A stretch of 50,411 nucleotides of DNA from the NCBI RefSeq assembly GCF_035830635.1, contig NZ_JAYMFI010000026.1, forward strand, positions 1 through 50,411, written 5' to 3'. Shown here one piece after another: positions 1 to 8,071 of this stretch; position 1 is the stretch's first letter, and the number at the start of each line of letters is the position of its first letter. This DNA is from Adlercreutzia shanghongiae (GTDB lineage Bacteria; Actinomycetota; Coriobacteriia; Coriobacteriales; Eggerthellaceae). The notes beneath the pieces were generated by a model. It was not told the DNA's origin. It did no database searches and saw nothing but the letters and a program-made list of their open reading frames with translations. Made by a program: the position numbers and the translations under genes.

Positions 1-2
1 CG

Positions 3-176
3 CCCACGAACAACTGGGACGAGTTCTTCACCGGCGACGACACGCTGCTGTGCACGCTGGACCGCCTGTTCGACCGAGCGTCGGTGTTCGTGATGAAGGG
101 CGCCAGCTTCCGCGGCGCCGAACTTGAGATATTCTCGGTGGAGACGACGCCGATGGCGATCAAGGCGACTTCCTAG
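3..176 (+). CDS. IS21-family helper ATPase (IstB-like), C-terminal end only
   Basis: The open frame enters from the left edge and ends at TAG 174-176, giving 57 residues. The stretch with W-x-E-F, a D-x-x-L pair, LDRLFDRA, and then MKGASFRG matches the C-terminal end of IstB-type ATPases, where a D-x-x-L-x-x-x-LDRL segment is followed by a hydrophobic strand and a G-x-S-[YF]-R motif. IstB assists the IstA transposase of IS21 elements. Walker motifs would lie upstream, outside the window, so intactness cannot be judged. Just downstream the octamer ATTGGCGA occurs twice (222-229 and 246-253, 24 bp apart), which fits the multiple end repeats of IS21 elements but does not fix the element boundary. 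The family call rests on a short segment. Confidence 0.6.
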   Translation, partial: PTNNWDEFFTGDDTLLCTLDRLFDRASVFVMKGASFRGAELEIFSVETTPMAIKATS

Positions 177-825
177 GGTGGCAGCAAGCGGAGATAGATC
201 GCAATCGCAACACACTGGCGTATTGGCGAAATTACTTTGACCAGGATTGGCGATTTATCTCCGACTTAGGTGTGGTTGAATTAACCCGACTCTAACAACA
301 ATTCGAATATGTAGGCTCGGATAATAGCTGGCAGAGTGGTACCAAGCTTGGACAATTCCGTGCCTTCTAAAGGAAAAACGTGAATACGCTCAACGCTGAG
401 CCTTCCACGTCGGTAGGGCATGGAGCCGGTTGAGTGGCGATGCTGCGCGATTGAAGAACGCCTATCGAGATGAGAGGGGCGATAGCTCAAGAGAGCATGC
501 CTCTAGCGGCCTCTTCACGAAAATGCGAGTTTTCCTTTCCGGTGTTCAACTCTGACAGTAGGCAGCACGGCGATCTTAGGGTACGTGAAATGGTCGACGA
601 TACGCTGACGGGCGATCTCGTGGATCGGGAGGCGCTCTTAGCGAAGACAAATGACGCAGCAGTTTCAACGATACGACGATCATTGAGAGGCTAACTCAGC
701 GCTTTGCCAATGGGTCGATGCCCAATGTCGCGACGGTGAGGTTTGATTTGATTCAAATCTCATGATTGAGGTCCCGATCCCATACTTTTCGACATGGAGA
801 GTTGGGTGCAGCGACATGGGAACTA
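177..825. other. Non-coding stretch after the IS21 fragment
   Basis: No convincing gene is seen in these 649 bp. GC content is lower than in most of the window. The first 80 bp probably contain the right end of the IS21-like element. Short open frames occur (for example 470-694) but they have no recognisable domain and their composition looks like random readthrough. Near 736-760 a weak inverted repeat (GAGGTTTGA / TCAAATCTC, one mismatch) lies just beyond the end of the leftward ABC operon and could act in termination. This is most likely decayed insertion-site DNA. Confidence 0.5.
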
Positions 826-1566
826 TCAGAAAACGTCCTTCTTGGGAAAAGCGAGAAAGCAAAGCGTTGTGGAAGCCGAAATGATCGTAAGGCATAGTAT
901 GGGACAAAACAGAAACTCATTAAACGGTGCTTCTATCATAGTGAAACGTTCGCTCATAGCAAAATTGCCAAGTAGGAGTGCATTGCAAGAATAGGAGGAT
1001 AGCACGGCGTATAGAATGTTTGCCACTACGCCGATAAGAGGAGAAAGCAGCAGCGAAAATGCAAACGAACAGAATCCGAATGTAAAAAGGACAAGAACTG
1101 TGTTCAGGATAAATGACAAATTGCGGCATGTTTCCATTTGACAGTTGCCATCGAGAAAAGACAGCACCGAGAGACCTTCAGCAACACTCAGGTAAGCGAC
1201 AACGTCCAAAGAGAGCACTGAAGTGACCCAGAGCATTTTTGCAATGAGCCAAGAAAGCCAAGAGCTGGCGCGTGTTACGGATTGCGAACCCTGTTTTTTC
1301 AAGTCGAAGCTTGGGTAGAAGGCCACCGAAAAAACAGGGCACATAAGCAGTCCGAGCCAGTCGAGGGGGACATGAAATGGGGTGTTTGGCGTAGGGAGAG
1401 CGGCGCCAAAAAAAAGCAACGAGAAAGCTCCACCAAACGATTGAGTTGGCGCAGATGCGACTGCAGAAACCGCTATTGCGAGAGTGAAAGCAGCTATAAT
1501 CGAGAGAGCCATGTGCTGGCTCCCTGCTTTCAGATCTCTTATGAAGCAGCCAATAATCGTGCTCAA
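826..1566 (-). CDS. ABC-2-type transporter permease (second membrane subunit)
   Basis: About 246 residues with roughly six hydrophobic helices, for example around residues 20-45, 85-105, 115-135, 155-180, 190-210 and 225-243. No soluble domain is seen. The chosen start is TTG at 1566. It overlaps the TGA of the upstream permease gene (shared TTGA) and has GGAAGG ten bases ahead; an ATG at 1512 would leave 228 residues. The overlap implies translational coupling with the upstream permease, and the two together would form a heteromeric membrane pore. The cognate ATPase is probably the divergent gene at 3642-4277. The substrate is unknown, though the small exported peptide gene in the same operon is a reasonable candidate. 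Confidence 0.65.
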   Translation of the reverse strand: MSTIIGCFIRDLKAGSQHMALSIIAAFTLAIAVSAVASAPTQSFGGAFSLLFFGAALPTPNTPFHVPLDWLGLLMCPVFSVAFYPSFDLKKQGSQSVTRASSWLSWLIAKMLWVTSVLSLDVVAYLSVAEGLSVLSFLDGNCQMETCRNLSFILNTVLVLFTFGFCSFAFSLLLSPLIGVVANILYAVLSSYSCNALLLGNFAMSERFTMIEAPFNEFLFCPILCLTIISASTTLCFLAFPKKDVF

Positions 1567-2372
1567 GATAAATAGTCCTTCCGAGATGCCAAGAGAAGGC
1601 CAAAGCCTATTACGCCTATGGCTAGTCCGCAAAAGATCAATGCCTGATCGGGTACTAGGGGTCCAAAATCTTGTCCTGCGCGTATAAACGAGGTGGGTGC
1701 TAGGGAGTACCAAGAAGTGCGGCTTGTAAAACTTGCAAGAATGGTGCACAGAACGAACGGAAAGCAAATAACGACGTACTTATTAGACAGTAAAAGCGAT
1801 GCGGGAAAGCACAGGCATCCCATAAGGCCGGCGGCAATAAACGAGATGGTGAGATACGTGCCGAGATAGGCAAGCGGATTTTCGAAGAAAAGGTCGCCCA
1901 TAAAGTACATCGGGAGAACCATGAAGCTGCCGATACCCGTTACGTGGGGCGTTATGAGGGGAAGAACGCAAGCGGTTCCCAGGAAATTAATGATCAAGGG
2001 CGCGATGACAGCGACGCCCGCACTTGCAAAGGACGCAAGCACCTTTGCAAGGAAGAACTGCCATCGTCTCGCTCTGGTAAAAACTTGATTCGCGTAGCCC
2101 GAGTTCCAGTCAGTCGAGAATGACCAGCCAAACGGCAGAGCAGCGAGAAGGGGGGAGACAAGATAGAAGAGATCGGGATGCACGGGATAGCTCCAACCTC
2201 CTATCCATCTGGTGAAAGCGCTCGCCGGAAAGTCGTAGATGTAGGCTGATTCCTCGATAGAGGTAGGGATTACGAATTGAAAGATATGAGCGACAGCAAT
2301 GCCAATCCCCAGTGCAAGCGACAGAAAGAAGAATTTGTTGCCGAACGCTCGGTAAAGTTCTGCTCGAAGCAT
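1563..2372 (-). CDS. ABC-2-type transporter permease (first membrane subunit)
   Basis: 269 residues starting MLRAELYRAFGNKFFF, the usual ABC-2 permease opening with a short amphipathic cytoplasmic helix before the first membrane span. About six membrane segments follow, with a long outside loop (residues about 35-70) after the first span. The ATG overlaps the stop of the upstream exported-protein gene by one base (TAATG), and the 3' end overlaps the next permease by four bases, so all three are co-translated. Composition is less GC-rich than in the core genes to the right, in line with an acquired segment. No enzymatic motif is present. The role, export of a peptide or self-protection, is inferred from context. 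Confidence 0.75.
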   Translation of the reverse strand: MLRAELYRAFGNKFFFLSLALGIGIAVAHIFQFVIPTSIEESAYIYDFPASAFTRWIGGWSYPVHPDLFYLVSPLLAALPFGWSFSTDWNSGYANQVFTRARRWQFFLAKVLASFASAGVAVIAPLIINFLGTACVLPLITPHVTGIGSFMVLPMYFMGDLFFENPLAYLGTYLTISFIAAGLMGCLCFPASLLLSNKYVVICFPFVLCTILASFTSRTSWYSLAPTSFIRAGQDFGPLVPDQALIFCGLAIGVIGFGLLLASRKDYLS

Positions 2373-3004
2373 TAGCAGCCTTCAATCAAGTTCAACGGTT
2401 TTGTGTACAGATTCGGGAAATCGACGACAACTAAACTGAATCGGCCTTGACTGAATGCATCCCAGTCAGAGCTTTTTGGATATCCGCTACGAAGAGCTCG
2501 GAATGCAACTGAAATTGTCTTTGTCTCTCCCGGTTCGATATAGTAGTCCTCCTCGCCGTGTTCGTTGTAGAGCGGCGTAAGATACGAGGCAAATCTCTGA
2601 GGGATCGAGTTGCGATAGATCTCAAATTCGAAAAGCTCAATGCCGACGGTTTTGTCGCCATGGTTCTGGAATGTCATAGGTAAAAAGAGAATTCGAGTAT
2701 TCTGTTGATTGTCGAACTCGGCATATTCTTCAGGATAAGTAACCTCGGATGCTACCTGATCGTAGGACTTTATGGCCAAGTCGCCGAATGATACTGTAAG
2801 GTTATCAGCTATCTGGCCAGGGAAAAGAGTGCTAGGAACGCGCCAAGACTCTGATGGAAGGGTCGTTTCGTTGAGAGTCCAGACAAATGGGACGCCAGAA
2901 GGCGCGTAGGTACTTTCGCATTGAGCGCTAACACTCGCAATGCGGCTGGTTGTCGCGATGAGTGCGCAAGCAGCAACTAAGGTGATGACCAGAAATCTGT
3001 TCAT
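2372..3004 (-). CDS. Exported protein of unknown function in ABC operon
   Basis: 210 residues. The N-terminus has a basic start, a hydrophobic core of about 15 residues (VITLVAACALIA) and a possible cleavage site near SVSAQ, which indicates Sec export. There is no lipobox cysteine at the expected position. The mature part is rich in beta-forming and aromatic residues and has a C-terminal Cys (ending EGC), with one other Cys near the mature start, so a disulfide linking the ends is possible. The mid-protein pattern of a field resembling VGIELFEFEIY followed by a PGETKTISVAF strand looks like an immunoglobulin-like fold similar to DUF4352/DUF5067-type extracellular domains, but I cannot confirm the family. 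It lies first in the overlapping cluster with the two permeases and may be an accessory or immunity lipoprotein-like partner. Confidence 0.6.
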   Translation of the reverse strand: MNRFLVITLVAACALIATTSRIASVSAQCESTYAPSGVPFVWTLNETTLPSESWRVPSTLFPGQIADNLTVSFGDLAIKSYDQVASEVTYPEEYAEFDNQQNTRILFLPMTFQNHGDKTVGIELFEFEIYRNSIPQRFASYLTPLYNEHGEEDYYIEPGETKTISVAFRALRSGYPKSSDWDAFSQGRFSLVVVDFPNLYTKPLNLIEGC

Positions 3005-3070
3005 GAGGTCAATCCTTTGCTAAAGGTGAGCGGGTTGGCGGTAGCTGCGCCGCCGCCAACCCAGAGAACG

Positions 3071-3496
3071 CTATCGAGTGTCAGGACGCCATATTCCTCT
3101 GCAGGTGACGCTTTTGCTTCCGCCGGAGTCGAATGCAAGTTTGGCGTAGGAGTAGCCCCGCTCGTTGATGTAATTGACGATGCTCTTCTCGGTTCCGGTC
3201 CAATTCACGTACGTGCGATTTCCGCAATGGATTGCCGTTCCACTTTGAGGAATGTATGCATTGGGCGACACGTAATAGCCCGTCGTGCTTGGGGTCACTC
3301 CGATAGAGGAGTCAGTTGTTTTTGCGCGATGGTCATTGGTGAAGACTGTACCACCATTGGCAGTAACATTATAGGCATACGGAGAGTTAGCCGAATTGCC
3401 CGCATAGGCAAGCGTTGTTAAGCCGAAGGAGGCAACAGCGATTGCGCAAATGAATGCAATCGCTCCTCCTTTCAATATATGTCGTCTTTGATTCAT
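3071..3496 (-). CDS. Small exported DUF2712-like peptide, bacteriocin-type context
   Basis: 141 residues from ATG 3496 (AAAGG precedes it); longer in-frame starts lack a good ribosome site. A signal peptide covers residues 1 to about 31 (basic MNQRR, then a hydrophobic core ending at AYA). The mature part of about 110 residues is polar, rich in Asn, Ser, Thr, Gly and Tyr, with two Cys (CGN and VTCRG). It ends in GIWRPDT, which resembles the G-x-W-x-P-D-S end of DUF2712 proteins found beside ABC transporters in Firmicutes. The gene leads a leftward cluster with an exported protein and two permeases and is divergent from an ABC ATPase. Export of this product, or protection against it, is the likely job of the transporter. 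The family call is from memory of the pattern and should be treated as tentative. Confidence 0.55.
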   Translation of the reverse strand: MNQRRHILKGGAIAFICAIAVASFGLTTLAYAGNSANSPYAYNVTANGGTVFTNDHRAKTTDSSIGVTPSTTGYYVSPNAYIPQSGTAIHCGNRTYVNWTGTEKSIVNYINERGYSYAKLAFDSGGSKSVTCRGIWRPDTR

Positions 3497-3586
3497 GATA
3501 GGCCTTTCCCTTTTCGTGATATACAGTGCAGCAGCGGCGCCTGCTGTCGTGATTATTTTGCTAAAATTATTATAATATAACAAGTA

Positions 3587-3615
3587 TTGAAGTAGAGAGA
3601 AAATTATTATATTAT
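3587..3615 (+). promoter_or_regulatory. Sigma70-type promoter for the ABC ATPase gene
   Basis: TTGAAG (3587-3592), a 17-bp spacer and TATTAT (3610-3615) lie 27 bp before the ATG at 3642. The whole 3540-3620 interval is AT-rich and also carries TATAAT-like boxes that could serve the divergent leftward operon. The shared control region suggests that the two halves of the transporter locus are expressed together. Confidence 0.55.
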
Positions 3616-3641
3616 GATAAGGTCATGGAAGAAGGAAGAAG

Positions 3642-4277
3642 ATGGAAATAGACATACGAGAGTATACAAAACGGATAGGAAACACCGTTGTTCTAGACAC
3701 GGTGTCGCTGTCTCTTGTTTCCGGTCGAATCTACGGTCTCCGAGGGGCCAATGGTTCAGGCAAGACGATGCTCATGCGCGCCATATCTGGTCTTATCCAT
3801 CCTGATGGGGGGTTTGTCAGCATTGACGGGAAGGTTGTCGGGAAAGATATCGCTTTTCCTCAGAGTCTTGGATTGCTTTTAGAGACTCCGTCCTTTCTGG
3901 ATCCATATAGCGGAATAGAAAACCTCCGTCTGCTTGCCCGGATAAAAGGAGTGCGCGACGAAAGGTCCGTCCGGAGCGTCATGGAACGAGTTGGCTTGGA
4001 TCCGAATGATAAACGTCCGTTTAGAAAGTACTCGCTAGGAATGCGTCAACGGCTGGGGGTAGCTTGCGCTTTCATGGAGGATCCTCGCGTTGTGCTTCTC
4101 GACGAGCCGTTTAATGGACTCGATCCTGATGGCGTCAATCTGGTTGGGAGTGCGATCCTGGAATATCGCCGCAGCGATCGGGTGATGGTGATAGCATGCC
4201 ATGATGCTTCAGAATTGAATAGTATTGCCGATGAAATCATAGTGATGGAAAAGGGGAGAGCATACGTTCGTCAGTGA
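3642..4277 (+). CDS. ABC transporter ATP-binding protein
   Basis: 211 residues forming a single nucleotide-binding domain. Walker A is GANGSGKT (about residues 35-42), the Q-loop region follows near PQSLG, the signature is YSLGMRQR, Walker B is VVLLDEPFNGLDP, and the switch histidine is in ACHD. This is the CcmA-type compact ATPase that pairs with ABC-2 permeases. It is slightly short because it lacks the C-terminal extension of drug-type exporters. It is divergent from the two permease genes and is the only complete ATPase gene near them, so it is probably their motor. The end overlaps the next frame by GTGA, implying coupling to the membrane-protein gene at 4274. Confidence 0.85.
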   Translation: MEIDIREYTKRIGNTVVLDTVSLSLVSGRIYGLRGANGSGKTMLMRAISGLIHPDGGFVSIDGKVVGKDIAFPQSLGLLLETPSFLDPYSGIENLRLLARIKGVRDERSVRSVMERVGLDPNDKRPFRKYSLGMRQRLGVACAFMEDPRVVLLDEPFNGLDPDGVNLVGSAILEYRRSDRVMVIACHDASELNSIADEIIVMEKGRAYVRQ

Positions 4278-4699
4278 CAAGCCGGTGCCTCGGATGGCTC
4301 TGGAGCGGGCAAGCATGGGGTTGTCAGCGGTTTTGTGACGCGAAAGCTAGTAGACTGTTGCTTCCTGCCGCTCTCTTTGCCTTTGTTGCGATATGTACGT
4401 TAGTGATATTGTCCTGCGGGATGCCTTGAGTCGGCCTCGAAGCCATTGCGAAAGGCCGCTCCTGCGGTTGCTTTCTCGCGCTCATTGTGTTTTGGGTATG
4501 GGCAAAACGTCGTGTTGCGGCCATCGGCTTGGCGCTCGCTACTCTTTTCAAGGGCATTGCGCTCTTCTTGCATGCAATAGTGGTTCGGGCGGATCTTCAA
4601 GAATGGAGCGTTTGTTTTCTTTTGGGTTTCTGCTCTTTCCGGGTTTCGCGAACATGGGGTCAAGAGCGCAAATTCCCTCTTCTCATTCTCCAGCAGTGA
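4274..4699 (+). pseudogene. Membrane protein gene interrupted by an in-frame TGA
   Basis: A GTG at 4274 overlaps the stop of the ABC ATPase (GTGA). The frame reads 51 codons with one hydrophobic segment (LLLPAALFAFVAICTLVIL), meets TGA at 4427-4429, then continues in the same frame for 89 more codons with three further hydrophobic segments to TGA 4697-4699. No frameshift is needed, so a single nonsense change would restore an uninterrupted 141-residue, four-helix protein. This looks like a third membrane component of the transporter locus that was recently inactivated. Translation from an internal ATG/GTG around 4484 is possible. UGA readthrough is conceivable but there is no sign of a selenocysteine element. 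The family is not recognised. Confidence 0.5.
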
Positions 4700-5013
4700 C
4701 GAGAACCTCTGCCTCGGATAGCAGTTCTTGGCAAGCCTCCGCAATTGATTGCTAATCCTATTCAGGGAAAGAGCACGAAATCGAGCTGCTCTGATTCGGT
4801 GAGCCTTTAAGGCTCATAGCCATGTGGAGCGGCAGGTAGTTTATCTTTCCGTCGATCCCCGTGTTGCGTCGGCAGAGCGCGATGCCCCGTTCGCCTGCGA
4901 CTCCTTGTTCTGTCGCGCCTTTTCGCAATGCGTGTTATTCGTAGCAGAAGCTTGGTAAGTGCAGCTGTAACAAAATCGGGCGATTCGCAATTCAAATTAA
5001 TGTTTTCGCTGTA
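4700..5013. other. Gap between the ABC island and core genes
   Basis: No gene is supported in these 314 bp. A short leftward open frame at 4807-4995 is arginine-rich, without a domain or a good ribosome site, and is most likely spurious. The transition from lower-GC accessory DNA to high-GC core sequence falls here, at about 4990, so this is the probable right boundary of the acquired segment. Confidence 0.4.
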
Positions 5014-5880
5014 CTAGAAGAAGATCATGAGCATGCCGAGCGCCAGGCCGACCATGACGGCGAAGGCGGGCAGCTTGCTGCGGTAGATGAGATAACTCTC
5101 GGGCATGATCTCGCCGAACACCACGTACAGCATGGCACCCGAGGCGAAGCCGAGCGACAGGGTGAGGCCCAAGGGCCCGATATCGCCGAGCCAGAAGCCG
5201 AGCCACGCGCCGAGCAGCGTTGGCAGGCCGCAGGCCGCCGTGATGAGCGTGGCCTTCACGCGCCCGGTGCCGCCCGAGATAAGCGGCACGGCCACGGCCA
5301 TGCCCTCAGGGATGTTGTGCAGGCCGATGAGCACGGCCATGATCATGCCGGTGCCCCACATGAGGTTGTCGGACACGGCGAAGCTCGCGCCGATAGTCAT
5401 GCCCTCGGGAATGTTGTGCAGGGCGATGGCGCAGGCCATGACGACGCCGGCCACGAACAGCGACAGCTTGGAATCGTTGTGGCGCTTGTGCATGTTCAGG
5501 TGGTCGGCATGCACCAGCTCGTCAATGTTGTCGTGGGTGTCGGGGTGCGTCGCGTCGGCGGTGTGCGACACCTCCGTGCGCGTCTTGCGGTCGATAAGGT
5601 GGTTCAGCAGGTACACCACGGCCACGCCCAGAGCCACGGCGAGGATGACCAGAAGCACGCCGTGCTCGTACACCTGGTTGGCGGCCTCCTCGGCCTCGGC
5701 GAGCAGGTCGAAACACACCATGGCGGTCATGACGCCGCCGGCAAAGGCCAGAAGCAGGCTGATGGTGCGGTTGCTCTCGCTCTTGAACAGCGCGCCGATA
5801 AGGCCGCCGAGCCCCGTTCCCCCGGCACCGGAGATGAGCGTGACCAACGTAATGAACGCGAACGGCGATAGTGCTTCCAT
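5014..5880 (-). CDS. ZIP-family divalent metal transporter
   Basis: 288 residues with eight predicted membrane helices. The two ZIP signatures are clear: HNIPEGM in the fourth helix (with ALHNIPEG) and HNIPEGMAVAVP in the fifth, providing the His and Glu ligands of the binuclear metal site in the pore. Between the third and fourth helices is a histidine- and aspartate-rich cytoplasmic loop (residues about 105-135, with repeated H-x-D and D-x-H), the usual metal-sensing loop. The protein would import Zn2+, Fe2+ or Mn2+ across the membrane; the metal cannot be chosen from sequence. It closely resembles the ZupT/GufA-type branch. It lies 156 bp downstream of dtd on the same strand and probably has its own promoter. 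Confidence 0.9.
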   Translation of the reverse strand: MEALSPFAFITLVTLISGAGGTGLGGLIGALFKSESNRTISLLLAFAGGVMTAMVCFDLLAEAEEAANQVYEHGVLLVILAVALGVAVVYLLNHLIDRKTRTEVSHTADATHPDTHDNIDELVHADHLNMHKRHNDSKLSLFVAGVVMACAIALHNIPEGMTIGASFAVSDNLMWGTGMIMAVLIGLHNIPEGMAVAVPLISGGTGRVKATLITAACGLPTLLGAWLGFWLGDIGPLGLTLSLGFASGAMLYVVFGEIMPESYLIYRSKLPAFAVMVGLALGMLMIFF

Positions 5881-6036
5881 GATTTGCAGGCTTCCTTACA
5901 CCCCAAGGTTTCACACAGTGCCGCCTATTGTGCGCCAACTCCGGTGCGCGAAATGGCGCTGGCCGTGCAAACGTTAGTCGAAGGTAACATTTCCCACGGC
6001 AACGGCGCACCCACGAATGGTCCGCCGGCGAGGATG

Positions 6037-6483
6037 CTAAAGGTTGTCGGTGTCTAGGCAGAGGGTGAAGGGACCGCGGTTTACCAGCTCCACGTCCATC
6101 ATGGCGCCGAAGATGCCCGTGCCCACCTGCGGCACATCGCGCCGTGCGAGGGAGACGAAATACTCGTAGAGCCGCTTTGCCTCGGCAGGCGCGGCAGCAT
6201 CGGTGAACGAGGGGCGGTTGCCCTTTTTGCAGTTGGCGAAGAGCGTGAACTGGCTGACCACGAGCACATCGCCTCCGATATCGGCTAGACTTAGATTGGT
6301 CTTGCCGTTTTCGTCCTCAAACACGCGCATTTTGCGAATCTTCTCCCACAGCCGTTCTGCCTGGGCCTCGCCATCGCCGTGTCCCACGCCCAAAAGAATC
6401 AGATACCCGCGCCCGATGCGGCCGACCTCGGCCCCCTCAACGCTCACGCTCGCTTCACTAACACATTGAACAACGGCTCGCAC
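6037..6483 (-). CDS. dtd: D-aminoacyl-tRNA deacylase
   Basis: 148 residues from a GTG at 6483 preceded by AGGAAG; a more distal ATG would add 18 residues of poor character. The product hydrolyses the ester between a D-amino acid and tRNA, recycling tRNA mischarged with D-Tyr and other D-residues or glycine. Diagnostic features are the N-terminal RAVVQ-V-x-x-A-x-V strand, the SQFTLFAN motif in mid-protein, and the C-terminal NRGPFT segment, which carries the Gly-Pro motif that rejects L-amino acids. Length matches the family (about 145-150). It is a solitary housekeeping gene here. Confidence 0.92.
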   Translation of the reverse strand: MRAVVQCVSEASVSVEGAEVGRIGRGYLILLGVGHGDGEAQAERLWEKIRKMRVFEDENGKTNLSLADIGGDVLVVSQFTLFANCKKGNRPSFTDAAAPAEAKRLYEYFVSLARRDVPQVGTGIFGAMMDVELVNRGPFTLCLDTDNL

Positions 6484-7013
6484 AGGCTTCCTTTCTGCGG
6501 AGGTGGACTGGTAACTTGCATTTCGCGAGTATGGCAAAAAGTGGGAAGAAAAGGGCGCTTTTCGTAGTATTTTGCTGAAAAGAATAGACGATCCCCTGTG
6601 TTTGCCCAGGTGAAAATAGAGCAGAAGACGAAAATGGACTTTCAGGACTACGAAAAACGCTCATATCATCCCAGAAAGCGTTTCAGCGATGCGCCGCTTG
6701 TCGGTGGAGTTTTGACGATTCTTCGCATTCTGAAAGCAGTTTCGTTGACATATACGCGTGTGCGGGTGAAAATGCAAAAGTTCGCTTTCAAAAGCCCCGT
6801 AAACGCATGGCTTCAATGAGGCGCACTCGCCGAGGGAGTCCAGGCCCGAAGCACCGCGCGTCGGCGTAGGAAACCGGCATCGGAGAAGCGTGCACTTTTG
6901 AAAACAAACACCTCTGGCGGACGGTTCCGCCCCCGGCTGCGCGGCTGCCACGCCGTCGCGGGGGAGGAGGCTTCACCCGCCCGACAGAACCTGCAATCTA
7001 TTGGAGGAAAACA
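6484..7013. other. Long non-coding upstream region of rplM
   Basis: No gene is supported in these 530 bp. The left part is moderately AT-rich and contains a TTGACA promoter (6745-6773). From there to the rplM GTG lie about 235 bases of leader that are GC-rich and contain several short self-complementary stretches, such as GGCGGACGGTTCCGCC around 6915-6930. An autoregulatory ribosomal-protein leader is possible, but I cannot match it to a named motif. Confidence 0.35.
6745..6773 (+). promoter_or_regulatory. Probable promoter of the rplM-rpsI operon
   Basis: A perfect TTGACA (6745-6750) is followed after 17 bp by GAAAAT (6768-6773), with TG just ahead in an extended -10 arrangement. Transcription from here would give a 5' leader of about 235 bases before the rplM start. 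Confidence 0.5.
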
Positions 7014-7448
7014 GTGAAGACGTATCATGCAAAGCCCGGTGAGGTTGAGCGCGAGTGGGTCATCATCGACGCTGAGGACCAGGTCCTCGGTCGTGTCGCG
7101 ACCCGCGCTGCTCAGATTCTGAAGGGCAAGCACAAGCCGCAGTACACCCCCCATGTGGACACGGGCGACTTTGTCATCATCATCAATGCTGACAAGATCA
7201 AGGTCACCGGTACCAAGGCTGCCACCAAGACCTACTATCGTCACAGCGGGTTCCCGGGTGGGCTCAAGCAGGAGACGTTCACCGAGGCCATGACCAAGCA
7301 CCCCGAGCGCGTCATCGAGCATGCCGTCAAGGGCATGCTGCCGAAGAACACGCTTGGCCGTGCGATGGGCAAGAAGCTGAAGGTGTACGTCGGCTCTGAG
7401 CATCCCCATGCCGCTCAGCAGCCCCGCAAGATCGATCTGGAGGGTTAA
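7014..7448 (+). CDS. rplM: 50S ribosomal protein L13
   Basis: 144 residues from GTG 7014 with GGAGG seven bases upstream. L13 binds 23S rRNA early in 50S assembly. The sequence carries the family pattern EREWVIIDAEDQVLGRVATRAA near the N-terminus (residues 12-33), the KHKPQYTPHVDTGDFVIIINA segment, and the C-terminal GMLPKNTLGRAMGKKLKVYVGSEHPH block. Length is normal. It is followed after 2 bp by rpsI, the universal pairing in bacteria. Confidence 0.98.
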   Translation: MKTYHAKPGEVEREWVIIDAEDQVLGRVATRAAQILKGKHKPQYTPHVDTGDFVIIINADKIKVTGTKAATKTYYRHSGFPGGLKQETFTEAMTKHPERVIEHAVKGMLPKNTLGRAMGKKLKVYVGSEHPHAAQQPRKIDLEG

Positions 7449-7450
7449 TC

Positions 7451-7843
7451 ATGGCAGATGAGGCTTTGTACTACGGCACTGGCCGCCGCAAGAACGCGGT
7501 GGCGCGCGTCCGTCTCGTTCCCGGCACCGGCAAGGTGACCATCAATGGTCGCGACGGCCAGGAGTACTTCGGTCGCGAGGCGCTGTTCAACTACGCGATG
7601 ACCCCCTTCAAGGTGACCGACACCGCTGGTCACTTCGACGTGAAGGCCAACATCGACGGTGGCGGCGTGTCCGGCCAGGCCGGCGCTCTGCGTCACGGCA
7701 TCTCCCGTGCGCTGCTCGAGGCTGGCGACTATCGCGCCGAGCTGAAGAAGGCCGGTTACCTCACCCGCGACGCCCGTATGGTGGAGCGCAAGAAGTACGG
7801 TCTGAAGAAGGCCCGCAAGCGCCCGCAGTTCTCCAAGCGCTAA
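7451..7843 (+). CDS. rpsI: 30S ribosomal protein S9
   Basis: 130 residues. S9 sits on the head of the 30S subunit, and its C-terminal tail contacts P-site tRNA. The N-terminal YYGTGRRKNAVARVRL motif, the GGGVSGQAGALRHGISRAL block and the terminal KKARKRPQFSKR tail are all present and intact, including the last SKR tripeptide. It is co-transcribed with rplM (2-bp gap) and followed by a clear intrinsic terminator. Confidence 0.98.
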   Translation: MADEALYYGTGRRKNAVARVRLVPGTGKVTINGRDGQEYFGREALFNYAMTPFKVTDTAGHFDVKANIDGGGVSGQAGALRHGISRALLEAGDYRAELKKAGYLTRDARMVERKKYGLKKARKRPQFSKR

Positions 7844-7891
7844 GTTCAAAGGCGCGCATCGGATACCGATGCAGCGAGATATTGCATGCAG

Positions 7892-7920
7892 AAAGCCCGC
7901 TGTTCGCAGCGGGCTTTTTC
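7892..7920 (+). terminator. Intrinsic terminator of rplM-rpsI
   Basis: An 11-bp perfect stem, AAAGCCCGCTG / CAGCGGGCTTT (7892-7902 and 7907-7917), with a TTCG loop and a following T run, about 50 bp after the rpsI stop. The 150 bp beyond, up to the end of the leftward napH-like gene, are GC-rich and contain a short direct repeat of GGGTTGGCGCGCG. Confidence 0.9.
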
Positions 7921-8071
7921 GTGCGCGGAGGCAGGGGGTCGGCGGGGCTCGCGGCAAAGAGCGCGGGTTGGCGCGCGGAACCCATGGAGCGGCGGGTTGG
8001 CGCGCGAGCCCCGTGACGCGAGGTGCGGCTAGGCGTACGAGACCCGCGCCACAGGTCGCGAGAGCTGGCGG

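Noticed and set aside
470..694. Small rightward frame of 74 codons
   Set aside because: No ribosome site, no domain and mixed composition; lies in decayed DNA beside the IS21 fragment.
4807..4995. Small leftward frame of 62 codons before the ZIP gene's end
   Set aside because: Arg-rich, no start signal or similarity; spans the composition boundary.
6661..6951. Leftward frame of 96 codons opposite the rplM leader
   Set aside because: Runs against the rplM promoter region, no ribosome site, Cys/Arg-rich random-looking composition.
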